64,000 bases of DNA from Polytrichum commune (GCA_950295325.1 OX485808.1:41872527-41936526), one strand, 5' to 3'. Shown: positions 20,598-31,890, numbered from the stretch's first letter. Made by a program: numbers and translations. The notes: generated by a model not told the origin, from the sequence alone.

Positions 20598-22560
20598 TGT
20601 TAGTAGCACCCTTAACTTGGAGGCAATGTCCTCCACATTATGTACTTGTTCATTTTCGCTTAAGGCAATAAAGTTCAACTTTAGTGGTGCAAAGAGAAAA
20701 GTATAAGATGAGGTCCTAGTCTTGTACTTGTGCTTGGTTAGTGGAAGAGGGAGGAATATATATGCTAAACTAGGTTGGGTAGGCCGAGTAATGGGGACCA
20801 TGGCTTAGAGGGGTCTTGGATAAAACCAAAAACCTCTTAGCCATGGTCTTGTCCGGGCGGGGGCAAGGTGATGGCGCGTGCTTATAAAAGTGCAACCCAC
20901 GAGCCAATGCGAGTTGGCGCATGGGCGTCATGAACCCATGTCTCGAAAGAGCAAAGTGGGAGCCAAGTCGGGCGGGACTTGGCATCACCCCCGTGCGATC
21001 GAGACGTGGCTTAGCAAAGGAAAGCCATCTCGGAGTGGCAACCGAGGCAACTTAGTAGAAGCGTTGAGGTCCAACCTAGTTGTGTCAAAATGATAGAGTT
21101 AGGCTAGTGGAGCCTAACTTGGGTGGCCCCAAAGGAAGGGTCACCCAAGTAAGTCTCAAAGTAGGTGAGTCTAGTGTAGTTTAGGTCCTTGGACAAGATG
21201 TCCGGGGTTTTCCTAAACGGACCACCTAGGATCGACACCTTTGAGACTTTGCCAAATTTGAAGATGCATTGTGGGGGTAGCGCCCTAAAGAAAACACAAT
21301 GCCACACCAAGAGAGGATGGCAACTTGAGAATTGGTGTGCCCGACTATAAGTATAGTCGATGAGGGCATCGACTCCATTTGGTGGGGGTGAGTGTCGCGC
21401 ACCTCTCCATGAGGAGTGCCCGCAACACCATGGGCACAAGGGGGACCCCGGAGTGACACCCGGGACTTGTGACGCCATTGGTGAGAGGGACCAAGTGATC
21501 CTAATGTGGGTGAGGGCCCCGGGCGTTTAGAACGCCTCCCACCCACAAAGACTAGGAGTCATGAGGGTAAAGCCATAAGCTATGAGTAGCTTATGGCGTC
21601 TCAATTCTAGAATGCTAAAGAACACCTCAATCTGAGGTGTGAGCTAGGAGATATGGCACTTTGAGTGGGATGCTGTCCCGGGACAGCGCCCTGGAACAGC
21701 AGGGGCCTGGGAGTGGCTCCCGGGACTGCAAAGGCTTAAACAGGCATAACTTCCTCAATACTTGCCCGAATAGGGCAAGTGAGGTGTCCATAGGGATGTA
21801 CGTGAAATGTAGATGACGATAGAGTGGTTGGTTGTTAGATTCAAAGACCGCACGTGGAAGTTATGAAGGTCTGAAGCTGCAGGGAGGCTTCTAGACCCAG
21901 CGGCTAAGGGAAAATGTCTACTTGGCCCCAACTCTTGGTAGAGAGACAAAAGGGATGTTGACGGTGGGGGAGGGGCCCCGCCAAAAGTCCTAGAGGCTTA
22001 TATGGGTGAGGCGGCTTTGCCGACCGACCCCCCCCGGAGCATACTTGGCAATGTGCTCCGGGTGGTTGTAGTGTTGTCCTAGCAACACTATGACCAAGTA
22101 GGGAGTGGACTTCCATGGATGGAAGTCCACCTTAGCGATGGGTTACCTACTAAGGGGAAAGAGTCCCGAATGCATGTGTAGGAGGGTTTGGTGACCAAAT
22201 ATGGGATTGAAGGTCCGCGGTTTTGAAAGCTAACCATGCATGTGCGTGGGATGTGCAGGTTAGCGCTCGGGACACTTGCTAGAGTTGGAAAGCGATTGAG
22301 CTAAGTGGAGAAAAACTAGCAAGGGTCACGACACTCCTCTACTTCAGAGTGCGGGGTTTAGCGGGGTGCTCGGAGGAGTTAAGGATCCCTTTTTTGGGAT
22401 CCTTTTATACTTTTTTTACTGACCTGTTTGTGGGTGTGAGCCACGTGGACCCGTTCCCTTGTGACGTGGCATATTGCCTTTTTGGCATATTCTTTGTGAC
22501 GCGCCCAGTCAACTGGCCTCTGCGTGAGCGCTGGTAGCGGGGTGCTCGAAGGGTGTGCTG
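20598..22560 (+). mobile_element. Chromovirus 3' LTR (end uncertain)
   Basis: It starts TGTTAGTAGCACCC after the PPT. The segment 21396-21640 matches the split LTR scrap at 378-1955 on the opposite strand. I could not find a convincing CA terminus or target duplication; 22560 is a provisional limit before AT-rich DNA. ORFs inside it are chance. Confidence 0.7.
22381..22404. other. Short perfect hairpin in the chromovirus LTR
   Basis: AAGGATCCC, six T and GGGATCCTT form a 9-bp perfect stem with a 6-nt loop. It might affect RNA 3'-end formation in the LTR, but nothing else supports that. Confidence 0.5.
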
Positions 22561-22683
22561 AATTTTTGTACTTTAATTTTTAACGACATTTTTGAACTAA
22601 TTCCACAGCAACACTATTTTGAAGTGTATGCTTGGATGTTTTGTAGCACTATTATGAAGTGCAATTAGTAATTTAAAAATTAG

Positions 22684-25016
22684 AGTTCTAGATTAGAATT
22701 AGAAACTACAATTTGGGTGGATCCGGCAAGTGAAGGATTTCCGGACATGGCAAGTGGAGGATCTGGAGACATGGCAAGTGGGGGATCAGGTTGTCACAGA
22801 TCACATGTACGCAAGGCCGCTGGGTTGGAGTGGGATGTTTATGATGACAACACCCAAAAAGCCAGGGCAGGTTGGGAGAATGTACCACAACCGTGGTCAG
22901 TGAAGACTGCAATGCAGTACGTGGGCTTCCCTCACTTTGATCGGTTGTGGCCAAGACCTTGTCACGAGCGACATTGCAAGGCCATCAGTGCGAGTTATAT
23001 GCAGCTTGATGACGTGGAGGCAAAATGGAGATTCCTAACGATACTTAGAAGTATCTCCAATTTGGATAGATGGCCCAAGAGTACAATTCCAAAGACGGTG
23101 GCGTGTATGATGTATGCGGAGCACATTTTGCGAATTAGGGTGGATTGGTCAAGTTTGGCTACCCTGCATGGTCAAAAATTTGGGAGTATTAGAATTGCAT
23201 TCACTAAATGCACAATTCCAGATATTCCATACACTCCCGTTCCGGAATGGTTCAGGAGGAATCCTCGACTAGTGGACGAGCCTGGGGCCCCAATTCCAGA
23301 GGGTCGGGAACCAAAAAAACCACGTAATCGTAAACAACCAGCCAATGACGTGGAGATGGCCATCGAGGAGGCGTTTGAGCATATGGATGAGGGCATGGAG
23401 GCAAATGTCGAGGTCAACAACCTGATCAACGACGTGGTTAACGAGGTCCTAGACGAGGTAAACCTTGGTGAATATGGAGCGGACCCGACGGAGAGTAGAA
23501 TGGAAGAATTGCGTAAGCAACATGCGTTGGAAATTCATGAGTATAAAACGATGATTTTCGAGTTGGAAAATTGAGTTGCAACACTTACGATGGGAGAGGC
23601 TAGCAGTTCAAGTAGTACACCAATTAACCTTCAGTCTTTGGAAGCAGAGAGGGACGCAGCTTACAGGAGGCCAAGATTGCAAAGTCACAAGCTCTGGAGG
23701 TATGTATGAAGAATGAAGTAGTGCGAGGAAAGATGGAGGCTTTGCAAAAGGAGGTGGTGGACATGCAACAACAACTTCAAGTGGTCAATGAAGTGGTTGT
23801 TGATCACGAAGCCAAGATTGGCGGACTGGAGGAGCAGAATGCAAGGTTGAAGAAATTTCTGTTGGATGCGATTGTCGAGCGCAAAAATATGAGGACAAGC
23901 ACATTGCTTGCTATGGCCAAGGCTCATCAATTTAAAGCTGAGTTTGAGAGCATCCAGAAAGAATGGAACCGCAATCAGAGAATGCGGAATATGATGCTCA
24001 CGTCATGGCCAGAAGATAAGCAGATGTATCATAGTAGGTGGGATAGGGATAATGAGTGGACAATGCCAAGCGGGAGCATCGATTGGCGTCAAGTGACCGA
24101 CCCAGATCACCATTGGGATGTGACCCAAGTGCATGAATATCCATTCCGCATGAGGGGTGAGTTGTTATGGCCAAATCCACATACAATGGTCTTCGACAGA
24201 ACCGCATGTGCGATTTGCCAATGTCCATTTGGCCCAGAGGGATGCTAGCAAGTTGGATCATGTGGGGCCCAATTCCATCCATAATGTCTAATAGGGAATA
24301 TGATCAAGAAACGCCAATGTCCTCATTGCAGATCACCTTTCCACCCTCGTTTGTACCTCCAATTTGGCCTTCGGGATTAAATGCCTAACGACTGGGTATT
24401 AAAGCCATGGGACTTTCCCTTCGATCTTCAAGAGTTTGATGGGGAGAATGTTGAGTGGAGTTGGTTATACAATTGTACCAAGGTTGAGCTATGGCACGAG
24501 AACAGAGATGGCGACTGGACACGGAATGCACGTCAAATTTTGTATGTTGCAGACGAGTTGTATCCCAACAAGCCCCCCGATCATGGCTTGAAAAGATTTT
24601 TGTACCAAACTCTTGAATGGCATTGGGATTCAACCAGCAGACAATTAAAGAGAGGTATTCATCCTCCTTGGTACAATGCAGCAGGTCTCGAATCAGTATC
24701 GGAGCATGATTTGGAAGAAGATGCAGATGACATGCCTACGGAACGGGATCCGATATGAATTGCAGTTTGAGGTGGGGTACCACAAGAACAGGCTGCAGTT
24801 GGCTGCAATTGATGCACTCTTGCATAGAGTTGCGGATGATGCGGTATTGAGATGGCTAAATGGTGGGCCTAGACCACGTAATGCCGTTCCATTGTCTCTT
24901 GGTAGTCGTCCATACCTCACCCGTGGAACAACGCGAAGCATGGAAGCGGAGGAATCATCACGAGCACGACGAAGATCTACTTCAGCTAGAATAGACCTCG
25001 ATTCAGATTCGGATTA
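22684..25016 (+). pseudogene. Decayed coiled-coil / RING-like zinc-finger gene
   Basis: The gene is read from 22684 (first ATG 22747). The first open part, to 23574, has a Gly/Ser-rich MASGGSGDMASGGSG start, a Trp-rich globular region and an acidic tail with a short coil. A frame change near 23575-23665 leads to a coiled coil (about 23665-23900). Then comes a Trp-rich stretch (DWRQVTDPDHHWD) and a RING-like finger: CAIC at 24207-24218, a further Cys/His set, and QCPHC at 24318-24332. In-frame stops at 24246, 24282 and 24378 interrupt it, and a frameshift near 24750 leads to the Arg/Ser-rich, acidic C-terminus (DLDSDSD). RING-type fingers commonly serve ubiquitin ligases; that role here is only a possibility. 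I do not recognise the family. The breaks make it a pseudogene, convergent with the hAT gene. Confidence 0.7.
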
Positions 25017-25716
25017 GGCATTTTTGTACCATGTTTAGGAAGTTGTATAGGAACGGATGAAGACTTTGGACACAATGAACATATTTCATGTTCAAAGTAT
25101 ATGTAATATAAAGAGGATTTACCGACAAGTTGTCATTTCTAAGATCGTGTACAAGATAACATATGGATGCCACATGTTTTAATGTTATTCAAAACTTTTA
25201 AAAACTTACTTGAATATTAGTAATTCATATGATAGTCTAACCAAAAGTACTATTGACTACATAGTCAATATTGAATACCACATAAAGATATAATTATATA
25301 AAACGGATAGAAAGGTCCTCAAAAAGAGGATGTCACCAACGAAGCATGTACAATCGAGCAATAGGGGATTGCAATATTTATAAAAGCATATTCTTTAAGA
25401 AGCTCAATAAATAAACATAAAACTCCATTCACAGTAAGAATTATACAAAATAGTAATTAATAAAGGCATAACATGTTATTGGAGATTAATTGCAATGCTA
25501 AGTTGACAACCATATTGTATTTTCAAAATTTTAAAAAACATGCAATAAATTATTTTATTACTATAATAAAATGTTACAACTTCGAAGGTAACGTTCGCTT
25601 TGTGGTCTAAATGTCTTACCGAAGGCCCTAAGGTTGTAACTTGTATCAATTTTGACGTAAGTAATAAATTATGGGAGTACGTGGGAGCACCGAAATACCA
25701 CATTTGTGCAAAACCA
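25017..25716. other. Intergenic AT-rich DNA between convergent genes
   Basis: Contains the 3' flanks of the RING-like pseudogene (+) and the hAT gene (-). No repeat, ORF or transposon terminus was recognised. Confidence 0.5.
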
Positions 25717-28700
25717 TTACGTTCGAATCCGTACTGTGGGATCATTTGCTTCGACACATCTTGGGTCCTTTTCAGACTCGTCTGTGCTGCAATCATCATC
25801 CGTTTGGGGAGTCGCGCTCCGAAGATGCAACTCTCGGTCACGTTGTGAGAAAATTATCTTCTTGGTCGGCCGGGAGCCCTCTGCATCCTGTATGCCATTT
25901 TCATCTAGATGTGGTCTACCCTCATCTTCATTGTAGTCTTCAGCAGTAAACGGAAGCGATCTTCCCTGATACCTCTTCCTAGTACGTTTGACACCTCTCG
26001 TAGTTCTCTGACGCCCTCCACCCGTACCACGACTTGAGTGCACTTCATCTCTACTACCATCTATAAAAACATCCCCCGTTGTACTTCCACCTCCAACTCC
26101 AAGGCCATCTGTTCCATTGGATTGACTGTGTGGAAGTGAAACTGATGCGGATGGAATTGCAATTGGTATGTTCTCAACAACATGTCGACGAACAGATTGA
26201 CGACGTGGCGCCTCTGTAGTAACATTTCTTGAAACATTGTGTATAGCAACCAAAGTAGCACCCACCGCAGTTGCACGTGAAACACCCAATCTAGAAGTAT
26301 TGGCAATACTTCGAGTGAGAGGACGACGTTGACCTTGTGCATGCACTTGCACCGTATAGGTTGATGCAGTTCTTTGAAGAGCACGGAATCGAGTTGTAGG
26401 TATTTCAGGAACATTGGGCGTTTGATCTTCTATACGATGGTTGGATATGAGGGAGGCGTCCATGGATTCAGAATGTACTCGGGCTGGAAGTGGATCCTGT
26501 TGAACGTGCGTTGGCTCATTTGCGGGTAGTACATTGTCACCTTCACCAAAAGAAAGAGAATCGCTCCGAGGTTGCAAGGAATCTACTTCAATTCCTACAT
26601 TCTCACTTGCCCCCATAGCAACATTATGGGCAGGGCGAAACCCTTGTCCAGTGTGGAGAGTTTCAAAAGGCGGTCCTCCAATAGATCCCTCATGATCGTC
26701 ATGCATTCCGTCGTTATGTTGGGGGACATCTGGTTCATCAAAATCAAACACCCCAAGGTTTCCATCACTACCATTGCCATCCTCATCTTCTGAATCATGA
26801 TTCTCGGAATCGAGGTCATCCAAATTAAAGTCGATGTCATCAACATTGTTGTCATCATCATTTCCGGCCCTATCATTTGGATCCACGTCATCTTCGTTGT
26901 CATCTTCTTCGTCAAGGTCATCGTCAGAATGGACCTCATTCAATTCGTACCATTGCGCAGGTCTTGGGCCCCTCCGATGTCGAATGAGCCTACTATTGGT
27001 ATATATGTAGACGAGGTCCTCGGCACGACTATGCTTCAAGCGATTGCGACTCTTGTTGTGAACATATGAGTACATGCTCCAATTGCGTTCACATGCGGAT
27101 GCGGAACATACTTGTGCAAGGATACGTCTTGCTATTGTTTGGAGGGCTTTAGCTCCACCTCCCATTGCATCCCACCATTCATGGAGAGGTGCGGCATGCA
27201 CGCTCGGGTCAATAGAATCAGCAAAAGGCCCTCGATTTTCAAGGAAATCTTGGTACTGGTGGAGGATTTGGACATAAGTGTCCTCATCTTGAGCAAGCCT
27301 GCGAAGAACTCGATTTAGGATTGTCCTCGAATTCTCATCCTCATGGAGTGGGGCCCAACCACGTAGAAGCGGATTTAACATCGCTCCAGCCCAATGTAGA
27401 TCATTCAACATCAACCTCCATCTATTTTGAAACGTTAGCATAGCATTTGCAGCAAGCTCAGGGCTTAAGCGAAATGGAGGTTTACTGAATCCACGAATAT
27501 GGGTTTGTAAATCATGCATGACCCTCCAAGCCATTCCCATTGCAGGCGCCTTGCCATCAAATACACGAAGAGCTTTAACAACCGGGATCACCATATACAA
27601 GAAATTTTCGCACGTGTTCCAGAATCCATCAGAACGTATAAAGCTTCGCACAGCAGAGCCCTTCATGTAAGAGGTGCGAGATCTCCTCCTCATATCACGC
27701 ATTAGAGTAGGCCAATCCTCATCAACCACCATTCTTTCCAAAGCATTGCGTACTTGAAGAAGACGATCTATCATGATGAAGTTCGTTGCAAAACGGGTCT
27801 CTACAGGTAGGCGGAGTGAGAGATTTGGTGACAACCTCCGGAATATAGCTTGAGAAGCATGATGGTTTTTGATAAAAACACAAATATGGCGCGCCTTTTT
27901 TACCAACTTTTTCACCCATTCCTCCTTCCCCCAATCTTCTAAGAGGAGATCTAGGCAATGCGCAGCACATCCTTGAAAATATAGATCGGGATTTGCTTGA
28001 ATCAAGTCGCGAGCAGCGGAGGCCATAACTGGGGCATTGTCGGTGCAAATCTGGACCACATTATGTCGACCAACCTTTTCCACAAATGGTTGAATTTGAG
28101 CAGCAACGTATACATGATCCTTGTGATTTCCCGTGGTATCAATGGTACCCAAGAAAACGTCTCCCTTTGTGCCGCATTGGAGAACGTTTAGGAGAGGTCG
28201 GTTTTGCACGTTGTCCCATCCATCACAACATATTGTAACACCGTATTTTTCAACGGAATTCCCCATCTTCTCCTTCACTTGCCTATCTAGGTCAACATTT
28301 TTATCAGTTAACAACTTCGTACGGATGGCATTGTACGATGGTGGTGTGTAGGCTGGCATTCGATGACGGGCAGTTTCACGCACAGCATGAACAAATGCAG
28401 GATGTCTCACAATGTTGAAAGGAATGTTAGCTTCATAAAAAGCCGTTGCCCATGCTCTATCAAGGAGTTGTTTTGTTGACACATTGAACCCCTCCGTTAT
28501 GTTGAGTTGACGTAGTTCACGAGGAGGTGTGCCATATATCACAACATCAGAATGTTGAGTGGATTGGGACATAAGCAAAGGCTCTGTTTCACTAATTACG
28601 GAGTCCGCTATAATAGGCTCCAGAGGTACAATATCTGGCACCGGAGAGTCCTCATTTACAATGCCTACATGTAAGGGCACAATGCCTCCGCAATGTTCAA

Positions 28701-28914
28701 ACAAGACCTTAATATGCGGGGGTACCATCCTACATGTGGAAACATCACAAGCACCCCCTACAGGAGGTCTATAACCAAGGTGGGCCAACATTCTATTTCC
28801 TCGGTAAGATATGACGAACGGGCAAAACCTACATTTAACCTGCCTTTGTGATTTACCGGGAACCATCCCCTTATCCTCGTACCAATGATCCCATGCATCA
28901 TTTCGGCGTCGCAT
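25717..28914 (-). CDS. hAT superfamily transposase, open 1065-aa ORF
   Basis: DNA-cutting transposase of a plant hAT element or a domesticated derivative, expected in the nucleus. The ATG at 28914 (MRRRNDAWDHW) was chosen because a candidate 3' splice site (TTTGTATTTGCAG on the minus strand) ends at 28929, just upstream. Domains: BED-type zinc finger at residues ~5-55 (DHWYED, CRFC, RMLAHLGY); DUF659/RNase H-like core at ~185-340 with CDGWDN, CTDNAPVM and AAHCLDLLLEDW; and the C-terminal hAT dimerisation helix block at ~575-640 (CSASACERNWS). The D, D and E positions expected of hAT catalysis are all visible. After the dimerisation block comes an unusual ~400-residue tail: an Asp/Glu-rich segment, then a basic RGVKRTRKRYQGR cluster that could be a nuclear signal. 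No stop or frameshift. Confidence 0.9.
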   Translation of the reverse strand: MRRRNDAWDHWYEDKGMVPGKSQRQVKCRFCPFVISYRGNRMLAHLGYRPPVGGACDVSTCRMVPPHIKVLFEHCGGIVPLHVGIVNEDSPVPDIVPLEPIIADSVISETEPLLMSQSTQHSDVVIYGTPPRELRQLNITEGFNVSTKQLLDRAWATAFYEANIPFNIVRHPAFVHAVRETARHRMPAYTPPSYNAIRTKLLTDKNVDLDRQVKEKMGNSVEKYGVTICCDGWDNVQNRPLLNVLQCGTKGDVFLGTIDTTGNHKDHVYVAAQIQPFVEKVGRHNVVQICTDNAPVMASAARDLIQANPDLYFQGCAAHCLDLLLEDWGKEEWVKKLVKKARHICVFIKNHHASQAIFRRLSPNLSLRLPVETRFATNFIMIDRLLQVRNALERMVVDEDWPTLMRDMRRRSRTSYMKGSAVRSFIRSDGFWNTCENFLYMVIPVVKALRVFDGKAPAMGMAWRVMHDLQTHIRGFSKPPFRLSPELAANAMLTFQNRWRLMLNDLHWAGAMLNPLLRGWAPLHEDENSRTILNRVLRRLAQDEDTYVQILHQYQDFLENRGPFADSIDPSVHAAPLHEWWDAMGGGAKALQTIARRILAQVCSASACERNWSMYSYVHNKSRNRLKHSRAEDLVYIYTNSRLIRHRRGPRPAQWYELNEVHSDDDLDEEDDNEDDVDPNDRAGNDDDNNVDDIDFNLDDLDSENHDSEDEDGNGSDGNLGVFDFDEPDVPQHNDGMHDDHEGSIGGPPFETLHTGQGFRPAHNVAMGASENVGIEVDSLQPRSDSLSFGEGDNVLPANEPTHVQQDPLPARVHSESMDASLISNHRIEDQTPNVPEIPTTRFRALQRTASTYTVQVHAQGQRRPLTRSIANTSRLGVSRATAVGATLVAIHNVSRNVTTEAPRRQSVRRHVVENIPIAIPSASVSLPHSQSNGTDGLGVGGGSTTGDVFIDGSRDEVHSSRGTGGGRQRTTRGVKRTRKRYQGRSLPFTAEDYNEDEGRPHLDENGIQDAEGSRPTKKIIFSQRDRELHLRSATPQTDDDCSTDESEKDPRCVEANDPTVRIRT

Positions 28915-28928
28915 GACTTCAACAAAAC

Positions 28929-28941
28929 CTGCAAATACAAA
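28929..28941 (-). other. Candidate 3' splice site upstream of the hAT start codon
   Basis: Read on the minus strand, TTTGTATTTGCAG precedes GTTTTGTTGAAGTCATG. A CTAAC-like branch site lies a little further upstream. This suggests an intron in the 5' untranslated region. Confidence 0.45.
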
Positions 28942-29160
28942 CAAGTTAGAGCAAGTAACTTTGATCGCATACTAGGTCCTGTTCAAGAGTGCCACAAGGG
29001 CAACGCTAATTCACAGTCACTAGATTGGACAAAGTATCCTCTGCATTCGGGTCTCACGCATTCAATCCTCACTCCTCAAAGGAGAATCAAAAGACTTGAG
29101 ACACACTATGTCAGTGGAGGCAAAAATGGCACCTTGAACCCTCAATTTATAGTATTCGAA

Positions 29161-29515
29161 TCGGACGGGGGAGCGGACGGATGGGGGGGGGGGACCGGAC
29201 GGGGGGGCGGACGGAGGGGGGGGAGCGGACAAGGGAGCGGACGGGGGGGCGGACGGACAGGCGGACGGACGGGCGGACGGGGGGGCGGACGGACGGGGGG
29301 GAGCGGACGGGGGGGAGCGGACGGGGGGGAGCGGACGGGGGGGAGGGGAGGGGGGGGGGGGGCGGACGGGAGAGGGGGGGAGCGGACGGGGTTGGGAACG
29401 GGAGCGGACGGGGGGGAACAGTGGCGAACGGGGATTGTGAACGGGAGTGGACGGGGGGGAACGGGGGCGAACGGGGGTTGGGAACGGAGGCGGACGGGGG
29501 GCGGACGGGCTCTAG
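29161..29515 (+). repeat. G-rich simple repeat (GGGGGGCGGACGGA-type)
   Basis: About 355 bp of variable units built on GACGGGGGG and GGCGGAC, with G runs of 4 to over 10. The plus strand is G-rich; the hAT gene is read from the other strand and starts ~250 bp away. Many runs of four or more G with short loops could form G-quadruplexes. Gly/Arg-rich ORFs across it are not genes. Confidence 0.9.
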
Positions 29516-29639
29516 TAAATTTTTCCCCACTTTACCTTTACTTTGCTGACATGTCATCACACGTGGACATTGTAAATCCTACGTGTCAGAAATGGGTTAA
29601 TGTAATTACACAAAAAAATCGGTAAAATTCAAGTCCGTC

Positions 29640-29742
29640 AGGATAAAGACAGCATCCGGCATAATGTTGTGACGGATACGTGTCGTGACGGCACGACATT
29701 ATGTCGGGATTACCCTCCGTCACGACACAATAGACAACCCTG
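29640..29742 (-). mobile_element. hAT-like terminus with subterminal CGTGACGG repeats
   Basis: On the minus strand the segment begins CAGGGTTGTCTATTGTGTCG at 29742; CAGGG starts are typical of plant hAT elements. Within 100 bp the motif GTGACGG or its complement occurs several times, and an ACATTATG block is present in both orientations, as in transposase-binding subterminal repeats. It lies ~0.8 kb upstream of the transposase gene start. I did not find a matching left terminus. Confidence 0.5.
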
Positions 29743-30189
29743 GAAGCAGTGCCTATTTCCGTGGATTTAGGGGTAGTTTGAATTCAATTTGTTGGAAAGG
29801 CACCCCATTCCCGTGGACATAAGAACCATGAATTGTTCGAGAAACCAACGGATCCTATAGGCGTGGAAGATTCCATTTGTTCTCAAACATCCTATAGTCT
29901 AGGTTTCAAATGTTTCATAATAAATTAGGGCTGACGTCACCAATTGAAATCAAACATTAACATATGATGAACAACTTAAGTGTATACAAATGATTTCCAC
30001 AAAGTGATAAATTGCGCCAAGTAGGTAGGGTACTATTTCCAAGTACGATTAGATTTCAATAATTACCATACACAAAATATTTGATTGGCCAAGAAAATGT
30101 TCATGAAGTTAGGTGCCAAACTCAAGACTTACAAAAATGTATATTCAGTTCAAGTAGCTATATACAACCATCCTCTACTTTAGTTCCAT
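29743..30189. other. Unassigned DNA
   Basis: No ORF or repeat recognised beyond two loosely similar CCGTGGA blocks near 29760 and 29812. Confidence 0.4.
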
Positions 30190-30690
30190 CTACACCCTAT
30201 CGGCCGGGCATGTCCAATATGGGTAAAAGGATTCAAAGATCATGCCATAGAACTCCTCCGCACACCAGCAGCTCTCCAATTCATCCCTTAGCTTAGCCAA
30301 TGAACGCAATGACAAATCCCCCAAGTCCAACATAAGAATCCTCCGCGAAATTTTTGAGCTGACGTGGCGGCTATGAGAGAACCACATCATGTTCATTTGA
30401 AATTGTGTGATGAGGTTATGTTCGCGTGGCAAACACACCCTTAAATCTACATTGGGACCCATGGCGTATTCATATTGAGCCAAATGAAGAGCATTGTACT
30501 CCACACTTTTATCCACAACATTTTTTAATGATTTGCAACATAGCCTCAAATCGTGGATTAGCGACAAACGACGTTGGGTGTCCAATACCGTCTCCCGGCC
30601 CGTATCCACATTTGCGGCACCCACCAATAAGTTGGGAACTAAGACTGACAATTGTACATATAGGTCCAGATGTAGTACGAGTGGCTCCAT
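30190..30690 (-). pseudogene. Unrecognised ORF, possible gene fragment (~166 aa)
   Basis: ATG at 30690 (MEPLVLHLDL). The segment LRLCCKSLKNVVDKSVEYNA resembles the helical end of an F-box-like repeat, and the C-terminal part (LGDLSLRSLAKLRDELESCW, FESFYPYW) looks like a folded, conserved protein rather than a chance ORF. There is no recognised N-terminal F-box and no clear exon signal. It may be a gene fragment or an exon of a host gene. It abuts the 48-bp minisatellite. The F-box comparison is weak. Confidence 0.35.
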
Positions 30691-30779
30691 GACGTGCAAT
30701 TAGAGCGATCTTCCACAACCTGATGAACAAATGATGAGGTACACAAATGAACTCAAAAATCAAGTAAATTTTGGCCAAG

Positions 30780-31890
30780 AACTTAACCTCAACCCAAAGA
30801 CTCAAGAATGCCTAAATTTCACAAGAGCCTTAAACTCACACACAAGAGCATACAATCTGAAACTTTTGGCCAAGGCCTTAACCTCATATACAAGAGCCTA
30901 CAATCACAATTTTCATGCCAAGGGCTTAACCTCACACACAAGAGCCAACAATCACAAATTTTTGGCAATGCCTTAACGTCACACACAAGAGCATACAATT
31001 TGAAATTTTTGGCCAAGGCCTCAACCTCATATACAAGAGCCTACAATCACAAATTTTTGGCCAAGGCCTTAACCTCACACACAAGAGCCACTAATCTGAT
31101 ATGTTTGGCCGAGGCCTTAACCTCATATACAAGAGCCTAAAATCACAAATGTTTGGGCAAGGTCTTAACCTCACACACAAGAGCCAACAATCTGAAATTT
31201 TTGGCAATGCCTTAATCTCACACACAAGAGCCTACAATATGAAATGTTTGGCCAAGGCCTCAACCTCATATAGAAGAGCCTACAATCACAAATTTCTAGC
31301 CAAGGCCTCAACCTCATATACAAGAGCCTACAATCACAAATATTTGGCCAAGGCCTTAAGCTCATATACAAGAGTATACAATCTGAAATTTTTGCCAAGG
31401 CCTTAACCTCATAAACAAGAGCCTACAATCTGAAATTTTTGCCCAAGGCCTTAACCTCACACACAAGAGCCTACAATCTGAATTTTTTGGCCAAGGCCTT
31501 AACCTCATATAGAAGAGCCTACAATCACAAATTTCTAGCCAAGGCCTCAACCTCATATACAAGAGCCTACAATCACAAATATTTGGCCAAGGCCTTAAGC
31601 TCATATACAAGAGCCTACAATCTGAAATTTTTGCCCAAGGCCTTAACCTCACACACAAGAGCCTACAATCTGAATTTTTTGGCCAAGGCCTTAACCTCAT
31701 ATAGAAGAGCCTACAATCACAAATTTCTAGCCAAGGCCTCAACCTCATATACAAGAGCCTACAATCACAAATTTTTTGCCAAGGCCTTAACCTCACATAC
31801 AAGAGCCTACAAAATGAATTTTTTGGCCAAGGCCTTAACCTCACACACAAGAGCCTACAATCTGAATTTTTTGGCCAAGGCCTTAACCTC
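30780..31890. repeat. 48-bp minisatellite array (~23 copies) with higher-order structure
   Basis: The unit is 48 bp, with blocks such as CAAGGCCTTAACCTCACACA, CAAGAGCCTACAATC and ATTTTTGGC. Because 48 is divisible by three, the array is open on both strands, giving 16-residue peptide repeats (LTSHTRAYNLKFLAKA on plus, RLRPWPKNSDCRLLCV on minus). The AGAAGAGCCTACAATC variant recurs at 31272, 31511 and 31703, showing 4-5-monomer higher-order blocks. The array ends exactly where the element 3 LTR begins. Confidence 0.95.

Noticed and set aside
22381-22404. Bacterial-type terminator hairpin
   Set aside because: The sequence is eukaryotic retroelement LTR; the hairpin is short and its T run is in the loop.
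28885-29625. Gly/Arg- and Pro/Ser-rich ORFs over the G tract
   Set aside because: They follow mechanically from the GGGGCGGAC repeat and have no protein-like features.
30780-31890. CRISPR-like array
   Set aside because: Units are contiguous without spacers, and the context is a plant genome.
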